From contig NC_062217.1 of NCBI RefSeq assembly GCF_902686445.1, positions 173,215,598 to 173,279,597 of the forward strand: 64,000 nt of DNA, in the 5' to 3' direction. Under the pieces are notes generated by a model. The model was not told the origin of the DNA, searched no databases, and saw only the letters and a list, made by a program, of their open reading frames with translations. Shown piece by piece: positions 34,001-44,446 of the stretch; the stretch's first letter is position 1, and each line of letters starts with the position of its first letter. This DNA is from Sciurus carolinensis. Its lineage: Eukaryota > Chordata > Mammalia > Rodentia > Sciuridae. The translations under genes and the position numbers were made by a program.

Positions 34001-36167
34001 AGAAGAACATGGCATCTGTATAATAAACAATTTACTACATTTAAAAATTAAATTGCATTTATTAGTAACATTAATTAATGTTGATCCAGAAGTAGCTCCA
34101 TGCTCACAAGCAGCCCACAGTTGCAGGAACAGGGTGGTCTATACAATGAATCTCTATAATTTTTACTAGCTTTATTTTAAATGTTTATGTGCATACACTA
34201 TTCCCCACTTGGCATTTAAACAGTGCTTACGTATCTGTGATTCAAAAATAATTTTTACTCAAATAGGTTTCTGCATATCTGCCCCCCCATCACCATCACA
34301 AAAAAAATCAATTGAAAAGAAAAAGAAGTTTGAGCTATTGATTTCAAAATCATATGCTGGGGTATTTCACAAATGCAATCCATCTGCAGATGTTCTACAA
34401 AGGTTTCACCACAATTACTTTGAATTGTTTCTGACTTTTATTCAGCATCTCTGCAACCTGCATGGGTGGGCTGAAGTATAACCAGAGACCACTGGATGGA
34501 GAGTAAGCAGGGAACAGAGGGAAGAAAGAAGGAATTAAAAGTCAACTTGCTGTCACACCAGTTGCCCTGAATAAAATGCTTAGAGGAAAGCACACTCGCA
34601 GCTGGCCCAGGAGAACCTGGGGTGACAAGATGAGCCCCAAGCATATCTTTCTCATACTGGTGGCCAGATGATGGGTTCTTGCCTCTGCTGGGGTGGCAGC
34701 TGGCTGTAGGACATGAGGAAGAGGGACAGTCATGCTGCCTTTTGTTACAGGGTTTTGTCACTGGTGCTTGTGCTGAAACATCTGGTGGGTTCTAGACCTG
34801 TGTTTCCAGAAGACAGAGGGCATGACCCAGCAAGGACAGAAGCTAAAGGCTGGGCGAGGGTCCCAGGAATTTCTTGCCTGGGTCCTGTGTCAGAGCCTCT
34901 GAGACTCACCTCCTGCCTGGAGGGCATCCTTTCTTCCTGTCACCCCTCACAGCCCACAGGAGGGTGGGGAGTTTGTCACATGGGGGTGCTGGACTGGGTA
35001 CCTGGAGTGCATATCGGTCATGAACCCCAACTCCTGTTTCATAGAGTTCAACTCCCAGGACAGGTTGTGTTACAAGCCTGAGGGAGACAAAAATGAATTA
35101 GGAGCTAAAATCTCAGTTGCCTGGTTCCCCATGCAGATGAGCCAAGAGCAGCAACATAACTGCATTCAGCTCCAGAGAGCCACAGTCTGAACAGTGGTCC
35201 CCACTGCCTGTGGCCCTCAGGTGGCTCCTGGTACCCTCTCTCCTTCAAGGTGGTCCTTGTGTTGAGCACTTGGTGACAACTATGGAGAAACAACTGGAAT
35301 TGCAACGAGGGTCACAGGAACTTTAGAACATCCCTCCAAACCCAAATCTATACTGCTCCTTATATCTATACTCCTCCTTCCTCATTCACATTTGTTCTAT
35401 GAGTCCTCCTTCCAACAGAACCTACAAATTTTAATTAGTACTGCTTGATCTTATTAACATGTGTAAAAATATAATCAAATAACAAATTATAGCACTTTGC
35501 AATTGAAAGATATTAACTAATGCTATGTGCTACATGAAAAAAATTACACTGATATGTAAATAAATGCAAATTCAGATTTCCTTACTGTATTTTGTGCCTA
35601 ATTTATGAGAAAGGCAAGTCACTTAAAATCCTTATTTCTCAGTTGTATTTGTTAAAATAATGCATGTTAATTATAGTCCTACATTCATCTGTCAGAACTG
35701 ATAAGTTACACAATGTAACTACTAATAATCTATGCAGCTCACTTTATTATCTTATGAAATTAGAGACTGAGCATTGATTATGATTTCATCCAATAAAGAG
35801 AGCACATGAGGGGAAGTATATAAAAATTGGGTAGCTGGCTTTTGAATAGCTAAAAGGAGTTATGTTAAGTCATTAATTAACAAAGACAACTACTCTGGGT
35901 GAGGAGTGTGATAGTTGTACATTTTAAGCCCGGGGATGAATTATTTATTTCTATCCCATCTATAGCAGAGTGCAAGGAGAGTTTGTTTAGCAACAATAGT
36001 AGAAATATATTGACTACAGGGCCAGCCTGGTAGCACTCCTTGTTAAGCCATGTTATTTGTAAGCAAATTTATATGAAAAGTATGCCATGTCTAATACTAA
36101 ACTAGTCCAGCCTCAGACTGAAGAGTGATTTTACAAATGTCCTGCCGCACTCCATCATCCCTTCATT
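31043..36167. other. AT-rich, largely repeat-free DNA; candidate conserved blocks
   Basis: Little here matches repeat families that I know. The AT-rich part at 33,420-34,100 has homeodomain-type words such as attaattaatgtt near 34,071 and ctcaattaaacaaattgaat near 33,626, and may be conserved non-coding DNA. Frames at 31,542-31,974 and 34,438-35,081 are mirrored on both strands and carry no domain. Confidence 0.35.
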
Positions 36168-36455
36168 TTAATGTTGTTTGATTCATTCTGTTATTTTTTC
36201 CCTTCCCCCCACTTCTCCCACCCCTCTTTTCCCTCTATACAGTCCTTCCTTCCTCCATTCTTGCTCCCCTCCCTAACCCTAACACTAACCCCTCCCACCC
36301 CCCCTAATGTGTCATCATCCGCTTATCAGCGAGATCATTCATCCTTTGGTTTTTTGAGATTGGCTTATCTTACTTAGCATGATATTCTCCAATTTCATCC
36401 ATTTGCCTGCAAATGCCATAATTTTATCATTCTTTATGGCTGAGTAATATTCCAT
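36168..36455 (-). mobile_element. Sciurid L1 3' UTR fragment lacking its 3' end
   Basis: Nearly the same text as 1880-2190: the polypyrimidine block, a short ccctaa array, gcttatcagcgagatcattc, and tagcatgatattctccaatt. Unlike the copy at 1795-2651 it lacks the last 80-100 bp and the poly-A end at its low-coordinate side, and its other end runs straight into a TG/TA microsatellite. Confidence 0.9.
36271..36292 (-). repeat. Second telomere-like tract in L1 3' UTR
   Basis: Three ccctaa-type units with one variant (aacact), at the same position in the L1 3' UTR as the longer tract at 1992-2025. Confidence 0.85.

Positions 36456-36503
<48 letters not shown>
36456..36503 (+). repeat. (TG)n(TA)n compound microsatellite
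   Basis: Starts at the point where the L1 copy would continue into its ccattgtatatat segment, so it probably grew from the TA-rich seed in the L1 itself. Confidence 0.9.
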
Positions 36504-36508
<5 letters not shown>

Positions 36509-36754
36509 CATATAATAAATATTGAAAGGTCAAAAACTAGAAAAATGGAAATGGAATGTGTACATTCCAAGACACAAATGGAAAAAATGGACAAAGAAAA
36601 CCTTAGCAATTTATGAAAACGAAGGACGGGCAAAAGTATCAAAAAATAAAATAAAATGTGGAAATTAAAAAAATAAAATAAGGTCAAACAAAAACAATGA
36701 GTTAAATTTCTCTGTAAAAGATCAATATCTACTAGTCACTTTAAGAAATCAACC
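36504..36754. other. A-rich DNA with an inverted GGAATGT pair
   Basis: No family recognised. Contains ggaatgtgtacattcc at about 36,555, two inverted GGAATGT arms separated by two bases, and A-rich tracts. Confidence 0.4.
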
Positions 36755-36960
36755 AGTGCCTTGGGAGGCTGAGGAAGGAGGATCACAAGTTCAAAGCCAG
36801 CCTCAGCAACCTAGCAAAGCCCTAAAGAAATTTACAGAGAACCTGTCTCAAAATATTAAAAAGGGAATAGGGCTGGGAATGTGGCTCATTGGTTAAGGGC
36901 TCCTGGGTTCAATCCCCAGTACAAATAAAGGAAATTAAAGAAAAAGAAAAAAAAAGATTC
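36755..36960 (+). mobile_element. STRID-type SINE (B1-like head plus ID tail)
   Basis: The 5' part is 7SL/B1-like (ccttgggaggctgaggaagg, gatcacaagttcaaagccag, then gcctcagcaacctagc), and the 3' part is an ID-type tRNA-like unit (ggctgggaatgtggctcatt, ggttcaatccccagta) with an A-rich tail. The fused structure is typical of ground squirrels and is one of the best clues to the host clade. It is truncated at its 5' end. Confidence 0.9.
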
Positions 36961-38489
36961 AATTACCTATGAAATAAGTTTACCAGTAATAAATATGATA
37001 TGAATATTTCTTAACAAGATGAAGTATGCAATACAGATTTAGTATAAGGCATGAAATTAACAACAAAATAAAAACTAAAGTGAGTTTCATTTATTCAGTG
37101 GGGGAAACTAGATGGCGAAGCTGACCTGTTCCAAGCCATGAGCTCCTCATTCTCTGAGAACCTTGCTTGGGAAAGCAGAACCATGAGGTTAAACTGTCAC
37201 TAAGATCCTGGGCTCCTGGGACAAAGACAGCCAAGTGCACCTGCTTTCCCAGGGGGTGCCATGCCAACTGCAGTTGAGCCGAGAGATCTCCCAAGGTTCA
37301 GTCAGGACGGACGGACGGACGGACGAACCCTTGGTGGGAGTCAGCTGGTGAGCCTGTATGCAGCTGCTGCCTCTTGGCACCTGATTCCTCCAGGTCTTTC
37401 AACAAAGTTTATTTTGCCAGAATGATTGTTTTAAGAACTCTAGACGTGTGAGATGATTAAGAAACATGCTTGTGCACGTGTGCTTGTGTGTGTGTGTGAG
37501 AAATAATGTGCTGCCACCCTGTAGGCCACTATGCTTAAATGCAGAGGTGCATTCAGCAGAGGACATAAAGAAATTCAGAATCAGAGTGAAGGTTGTGTGG
37601 ACTCTTGGAACAAGCATCAAATGGCCCCAGTAAAGATCAAGTATGGAGCAATAAAATGTCCTGGAAACAGGAAACTGACAATAATGAGGCAAAGGGTTAC
37701 CCATCCATGACAGGAAGAAATGGGAAATATCTACACTTAGGGCAGCCCAGGTCTCTAGGACTGTTTTTCTAGGGACTCAGATTTTACATAGAAGCTGGGA
37801 AAATCCTTCAAGGCAGAGCACATGTGGGCTTCAAACCCAGGGAGGGTGTGACATCCAGTGCCACTGAGCAGATGTCCAGCCATGTGAGGGCAGAACCAAG
37901 GCATAAGTGCTCAGTAAATGCGCAGAGGCTGCCTGCACGAGGCATGTGCCAAGGAACTGGGGTGACAGCCTTTCCTCTCTCCTATGTACTTTCTGTAGAA
38001 CTGACCAGACCTTAGCTACCTTTCAGAGAAATCTGAACATGATGAAATTATCATCCAGCAGCATGGAGAAAGGCTGTATCTCCTTATCATCCTCACATGG
38101 GCTTCTCTCTGGTCTGGGCTCTGATCATTTTTGCAGCCCAGTCCAGGAGATGTGTTGCAAGGGTAGAAGCAGGGACCTCACTGTTGGCAGCTAGCCCTAA
38201 GACAGGTGCACCCAAAACTGAGGTCAAGGTGAGGTGGTGTCTCACGCTAGCTGGCAGTGTCCTCCAGAAAGAGGACTGGGGTGTCTGAGTGTGGAGGAAG
38301 CAGATCTGCAGATGGAGTTCACAGCCCTTTGGTGTCTACATACTCTGAGGTTACAGAACATTCAATGATTAAGAAAGGAATGAAGGGAACACCTGGAATA
38401 CTCCTCTAAGCTTGATCAGGTAAACTGAACTCAGATTTTGCTACCTGTCTTCCTGTCTTTCCCAAACCAAGTCAGCGGTTCCTCTGGTC
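36961..38489. other. Unique DNA with a GGAC microsatellite; no gene
   Basis: Contains five GGAC units at 37,305-37,324. No coding frame or family is recognised. Confidence 0.4.
37305..37324 (+). repeat. (GGAC)5 tetranucleotide repeat
   Basis: Five perfect GGAC units. Confidence 0.95.
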
Positions 38490-38640
38490 TTTTGTAGTAT
38501 CTGGAGACCCGTTCCACTCCTTGCTCCTTCCACTGTACTGTGAATGTCCACACAGAAGAAGCCATGTCATGACAGGATATAGTGGGTGCTCAAGGGATTT
38601 TTTGGAATTAAAGAATGAGTGAGTTCCCCCCTCCTCTGAA
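38490..38640 (+). mobile_element. L2 3'-end relic
   Basis: Shows agtgggtgctcaagggattt and the aaagaatgagtgagt segment, the closing text of an L2 3' end. Confidence 0.5.
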
Positions 38641-39530
38641 TCTCATCCTATAATCCAGATTTCAGGGTTTTAAGAATAAGCAAATAAGAGAAAAATAAAA
38701 ACTAATATCAGTCTCAACATCTAAAACATCCATTTTAATGCCGTGTACACTTTCTTTTCCATGAGAATTTATACTTTTTAAATTAACTTTTGAATTAAAC
38801 CATTCAGTCTGCTTTACTGCCTACATTTTACATTCAACATTTTATATCAAACAGTGTTCCTGACATTTTGCACAAAATTTTTAATGGTTTCCTAGTATTC
38901 ATGATATGAGTGTACCACAAATACACTACTGTTTACATTTTTTCCATCACTAAACATATTGCAATAAAAATATCTGAGGCCAACACTTCACTGATATCTA
39001 TAGTTATTTCCACAGGATAAATCTTAAAGTAGAACTTAAAATACCAAGAAGAACTATCCAGACAGATTGAACGAGCAGGCTTTACCTTCACTAAGGCATT
39101 TCTCACAGCAACATCAGACATTATCATCAAAATGCTTTTATTAGTAAAAGTTCATATATTCTATTTCATAATAAATTATTTCATTTTTATTTGCATTTTA
39201 TTATTAGTCAAGTTTAAAAACTATGCTTATCAGACATCATTTGTATTTCTTCTCTTTTAATCAACCTTTTAAACCTGCATTTTTTCTTTCCATACTTTAA
39301 TTTTAATTTAATATTTATTAGTTTGTTGTTAGTTTTTAACTACAGAGAAGCACAAAGGACAGTTTAGTTGTTCATCATCACACCCCCAACAAATACATGA
39401 ACACTTCTCTTAAAAAGCACATGTATAACATTAGAAAATTCAGTATCCCTCCTTTCTAAGACTAAAACCAACCTGATCCTTTTCTCAAATCATCACTGAG
39501 AATATAATTCTTTGATTCCAATTATAGAAA

Positions 39531-39551
39531 CCACACACACACACACACACT
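39531..39551 (+). repeat. (CA)n microsatellite
   Basis: About twenty bases of CA repeat inside the old L1 interval. Confidence 0.9.
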
Positions 39552-39765
39552 GGAAGTACACACACAGCTCCTTACTTTGCTTTCACAGGTAATAACCAAA
39601 GACTAGAGATTTTCCCAGGTAACAACAAATCATGGTTCCTACCCACATTGCCCCCAAATGCATAGTGTCCCATCCTATTGGTGCCATGGCACTTTATTGA
39701 ACCACCTGTGGAGGATGGATTGTGTGTCTTTCTTTTGACTTTGCTATTTTAACACCATCAGAATG

Positions 39766-39768
<3 letters not shown>

Positions 39769-39803
<35 letters not shown>

Positions 39804-39820
39804 TGTGTGTGTGTATGTGT
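39769..39820 (+). repeat. (TG)n microsatellite
   Basis: About 50 bp of TG repeat with single-base interruptions inside the old L1 interval. Confidence 0.95.
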
Positions 39821-40910
39821 GTACGACTGTGCTAGCATGTGTGCATAGAGAGACTGAGTTTGATGAGTGCAGGGATAGATTCCTAACAATGGAACTTCCA
39901 CTTTAGATTTTTCTTCCTGATTTGAATTCCTTAGACATTACAGGGAACACGTGACCTATAAGTTGCAAACATTGTTTCATAAACTATCATTTGCATTGTA
40001 ATTTTTTAACTTGTGTGTTTTTGTGAATTCAAGTGCATCTACTTTTCTTTCTTAGTTTCTACGTGAGACCACACCCTTAAAACTTTTGCCACAGAAATAT
40101 TAGGTCAATTTTTGCACAGATATTTGCTTGTACTGGTGCAGATCCATTCTTAAACTTAAAATATTAATCTCTCTGCTAGTTCTTGGTCATCTAATTGCAA
40201 TGAGGGGTCTAACTTTTCTTTTTGCAAATGCTTAAATTGTTGCCCAAAGCTATTAACTTAAAATCCACCCTCTTCTTTCTGCCCTCAAATGCCATTTTTA
40301 TTATGTACTAGATTATTTATGTCTCTTTCTGAATTTTCTCCTCTGTTCTATTGATCCTTCCATCCCTGAACCAAAAGCACATTGTTTTAATCACTCTAGT
40401 ATTTTAATATCTAGTAGGTCAAGTCCTCTCTCATTATTCTTATTTTTTAAAATTTCCTTGACTTTTCTGAGCCGTTTATTTTTCCAGATGAACCTTAACA
40501 ACATTCTGCTAATTCCTACCCCAGATTCCCTGGGGACTGGAATTGGATATTAATTGAATTTTTAGATGAATTAGGTGGAAGTTGACATCTGCACCACTAA
40601 ATCTTCTCCAGCAGGAACATTATTCTTCATATTATTTAAGTCTTTTTTTTTTCCCCTCTGTCCCTTGGCAAAGTTTAATATTTTTTCATAATTTTAAGGA
40701 CATCTAGTAAGTTTATTCAGATGTGTTTTTTATTTCTATTGCTATCATAAATAGGATTTTTTGCCACTATGTTTTTAGTTGTTTTGTGTTAAAGAATGTT
40801 ATTTTCTGCACAACAGTTTAATTTTTGCTAACAATGATTAAATCCTAGTAGCTAAATTGTTGAAGTTAGATGATTTCTTTAATCAACTAAAGATCTTTGT
40901 GTGATAATGT

Positions 40911-41627
40911 TTCCAGCTGGCTCTCTGGACAGTCACTTCAACTGCAATCAATGAGACCTTTATCTCCTTCCTTCCCCGATGAACATTTCATTTCTTTTAC
41001 ATTGAAAAACCTCAATAAAACTTACAAAATCTTCCTTTAAAATATTTTTCATGTAATTTCTATGTTGTCTCCATCACAACTGCAGAGGGCAGAATTGGAT
41101 GGAGGCCTGGAAGGTGGAGAGCTGGTGTCCTTTACAAAGCTGTATCCATGTTAAAAAAATGTCCCATTTCTTCTGGTTGGCATCATTGTGAACAAAGGTT
41201 AAATTTTACCAGATAACTCTCTGGTTTCACCTAGGAGCTTCATGTGTGTTTCTCCTGAGTCCTACACAAGTGATAGATGCTAGTCAATGCCCCCTGCCTT
41301 GAAGGATGTGACGTCTTAGTACATCTTTCTCAAGTTTGGAATCTAAATTCAGAAAACTGAGGGCTCAAATTTCAGTTGTCCTGCAGCTACCATGACTTCT
41401 CCAGGTCGTGGGATCCTCAAGAACCAGGTAAGCTCCATATGTGCAAAGTCCCTGCACACACAAGGCTCAATGGTGTTGGTGTCAATCATTTTAAAATACC
41501 TCATTCCTCTAGGTGCCATTCATAATGTATTTTGGATTCTCACATCCAAAATATTTCTCATATCTATTTTCATAGGTAAAATTGACTTACAGGTTTCTTT
41601 GTATATCTTCATCAAGCCCTGACGTCA
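40911..41627. other. Unique DNA, no gene recognised
   Basis: A tiny exon-like interval at 41,386-41,428 (AG before, cag|gtaagc after, with an ATG inside) has a weak acceptor and no partner, so I do not call it. Confidence 0.4.
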
Positions 41628-41642
41628 AGAATCTTCTCATTT
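41628..41642 (+). repeat. Left target-site duplication (15 bp)
   Basis: agaatcttctcattt, repeated exactly at 41,836-41,850 across the short L1 insertion. Confidence 0.9.
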
Positions 41643-41835
41643 TAGAGGAAAATGAGAGGAAGGAGGGGCGGGGTATGAAAAATGGTGGAATGAGACATTC
41701 ATCATTACCCTACGTACATGTATGATTACATGAATGGTGTGAATCTACATCGTGCACAACCATAGAAACAAAAACTTGAACCCCATTTGTGTACAATAAA
41801 TCAAAATGTAGTCTATAAAAATAAAAATTAGAAAG
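41643..41835 (+). mobile_element. Very short 5'-truncated sciurid L1 3' UTR insertion
   Basis: About 190 bp of L1 3' UTR (tggtggaatgagacattcat, taccctacgtacatgtatga, ccccatttgtgtacaataaa) ending in a short A-rich tail, flanked by a perfect 15-bp target-site duplication. The match to the terminal part of the 1795-2651 element identifies the family. Confidence 0.92.
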
Positions 41836-41850
41836 AGAATCTTCTCATTT
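41836..41850 (+). repeat. Right target-site duplication (15 bp)
   Basis: Exact copy of 41,628-41,642. Confidence 0.9.
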
Positions 41851-42274
41851 CATCAAATGAATTGAAAAGACATCCTCCTTTTCTATGCTCAGGAATAGTT
41901 TATGCAGAGTAAGTAACTATAGGTTTATACATAAACATAAAAGTTCTTGTGGAAGAATGAAAACAATATCTTTGATGAATTCTATTTCACTTTGTAAGTG
42001 GTTCAGACATGCAGCATATGGACAATTGAGAACATCTTGTCCTCATCTCTAAATAAATGAGATTCAACTGAAAATGACCCTATGAGAGACCCACTGAGAA
42101 GTTGTTGATATGCACAAACATAAACAGTCATGTTATTAGAATGAAGAGTAATATATAAAGCTTCACAGCTTATATACCTGTCATTAAACAGGTTTTGGGA
42201 AATATCTGGGTCTAAAATATTTGAATGGAAAATGTGTTTTAGGTTTCTAAAGTGATAAGTATGCTTTGATTTAA
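41851..42274. other. AT-rich DNA, nothing recognised
   Basis: No family, frame or splice pair seen. Confidence 0.4.
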
Positions 42275-42412
42275 AAAGTACACCACAATATGTACAATCT
42301 GAAAAATGAGAAATTACACTCCATTTATGTATGATCTATCAAAATGTATGAATGCATTCTACTGTCATGTACAACTGACTAAAACAAATTTGAAAAAAGA
42401 AAAAATTTAAGA
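42275..42412 (+). mobile_element. Second short L1 3' UTR insertion
   Basis: Terminal L1 3' UTR text (aaattacactccatttatgt, ctactgtcatgtacaactga) with an A-rich tail, more diverged than the 41,643 copy. A duplication of atttaa-aag type on the two sides is possible but imperfect. Confidence 0.75.
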
Positions 42413-44019
42413 AAGAAAAAAATGCATGACCCACACAAAGTCAAGGAGGGACTCAGCTTTGAGCAGACAATGCAATATTGTGTAGAAAAAGAGAACAAAG
42501 CCTTGGCAAGAAACAAAAACCAGATGTTCTGCTCAGGGCTGACCCCTAAACTGAGTAGCCATAGAAAGAAAAAGTCATTGTTCAGGTCCATCAGCAATAG
42601 TCACTGCTGGGCCTTGGGGGATATTTACCAAGCAACCTGGATTCCACCAACCAGAAGGAAAAATGTTCATTATCTTACTACTAACCCACCAACAAACCAA
42701 CAGGAACCAGTCACATCCCTGTCACCCCAGTGTGGTTTAGCAGAATTCTTTTCTGTCTCAACAATGGGACAGAAGTTCTGGAGGAATCGTGGTTACATCA
42801 GCAAGATGATTCACTCCTTCCTGTCTATTATGCAAAATCCACTTCACTCCAGTGTTTTCAAAGCACAAGAGTCAATCAGATTTCACAGCTGTTTGCTTGT
42901 AGGAGTTTGATCTGAGACAGTTTCATATCTTTCTGGGGTCCAGAAAGAAATCCCCACTGCAGAGTGTAAGTCCTGGGCTGAGCCAGGCAAGGGGGCCTCC
43001 ATTGTAGGAGATGTACTTACAGTTCAGTCATGGGGAGGGCATGGGGAAACTGAGGAAAACGAACATCAAGCCCTGGTTCTCCCACTTCCTAGTACTTGGC
43101 TTGAGATCACATGATGCCAAGCAACTCCCTAAATAAGTCAGAGTCCATAAATTCAACAGTCAATGCATCTGCTGCTGGTGCAGGTTCTCAGGTTCAAAGG
43201 AAGCAGACAGAGATACCAAGACTCACCTCATGCAGGAAGGGTCCTGGCTCCTTTACCTCAGAGGTGATGTGGGGAGCCATCGAACTTCCCATGTCCTTGT
43301 TCACTCAAGGGGAAGAGAGGAAAGTTCTAGCGTGCCCATGCTTTGATTGCCAGAGACAGTGCAGAAACCAGTGGCCCCCATGCAAGCCAGAGCTGCTCCT
43401 GGCACTACCCACTACTCACAAAAGAGGTGGTTGGCTGGCTGAACTTGCAAACACTCAGGGTCAACAGGAGCAGGAAGGTCCTTCTCATTTTACCACCACA
43501 CTTGAAGAGTCACAGCAGATAAGTGTCTTTAAATGGCCCCGACTCTATGAACAGCACACATTAGCTTCCTGTGCTTTAAATGACTACTCTATACAGGGCT
43601 TCTTTTTAAAATGTTGCTAATTGGAAGGACATTCAAGAGTGGCACTTAATATGTGGGAAAAGGTAGATTCCAAGAGACTGAAAATCTGTGGGCAACTGTC
43701 ATCTGCTGAGAGATGCTAGCTTCAGCATGTATGTTGTGACGCCAGCCCAGTGGCTGTGACATGAGCATTCAGGCTTCCTGACATCTCCTGCTTAGTACAC
43801 AGCACCCCTTTCCAGCCGTTGCCCCATCTGAGCTCCATCCCTATAGTTCTTCCCCATATTCTGGGGCAGGCTCTTCCATGCTTCTCCTGGCCTCTCCTTG
43901 ACCACGTGGTGTCTTTCCTTCTAGATCAGCATTTTCTCTCCACAGCACCAGGTATGGAACAAGGGAGAGCAGGCACAGGGCATGGCTTTTCCTACCCAGT
44001 AAGTCTGTTCAAAGTGGGA
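42413..44019. other. Unique DNA, no gene recognised
   Basis: Frames of 162 codons (42,422-42,910) and 169 codons (43,111-43,620) are open, but they have no domain, the first begins in an L1 tail, and codon composition looks like ordinary DNA. Confidence 0.45.
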
Positions 44020-44446
44020 GTATTCATTTCCAGAACAGCCTGACACAAATAAGGTAGTCCCCAAACAACAGAAATGTACAATTTTGGAGGACAGAAGCCT
44101 GTGGTGAGGTGGGCAGGGCTGACTCCTCCTGGATGCCTCATGGGAGTCTGCTCTGTCCCCTCCCCAGCTTTTGTGGCCGTGGTCCTCCCTGCTCCTTGGT
44201 TGGCAGACCTATTGCTGCAGGGGTGTCTTGGTGCCTGGAGGGCATTTTCCCTGCATGCCTCTCCAGGTCTGTTCTCCTGTTCTTACAGGTTAACAGTCAT
44301 ATTGGATTAGAGGCCCATAATGCTCCATAATGGCCTCAGCTTAAGTAATTACATCTTCAAAACCATGTTTCCAAATTCAGTCAAGTTCTTAGGTTCCAGG
44401 AAGCACAGGAATTTGGGAGGACACTGCTCAACTCCATACAGCATGG
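44020..44446 (-). mobile_element. MLT1A-type MaLR LTR
   Basis: Antisense MLT1A order on the + strand: caacagaaatgtacaatttt, ggaggacagaagcc, the acagtcatattggattagag segment, cttaagtaattacatcttca, aaaccatgtttccaaattca, and gaggacactgctcaac. Confidence 0.75.

Larger units (their letters stand above)
38780..40910 (-). mobile_element. Old L1 (L1M), about 2 kb antisense
   Basis: The + strand follows an antisense L1 from its 3' UTR into ORF2: cttgcattattc-type text near 38,890, ctactgtttacattttttcc, atttgcattttattattagt, then at 40,350-40,670 aacattgttttaatcactct-like, taatatctagtaggtcaagt, and ggaattggatattaattgaa. It is interrupted by CA and TG microsatellites (39,531-39,551 and 39,769-39,820). 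Highly decayed. Confidence 0.7.

Noticed and set aside
41374..41434. 43-nt micro-exon with an ATG and a cag|gtaagc donor
   Set aside because: The acceptor is weak and there is no supporting feature around it; such short pairs are common by chance.
42422..43620. Two frames of 162 and 169 codons
   Set aside because: The first starts in the A-rich tail of an L1 insertion; neither has a domain, and no splice pair or promoter supports them.
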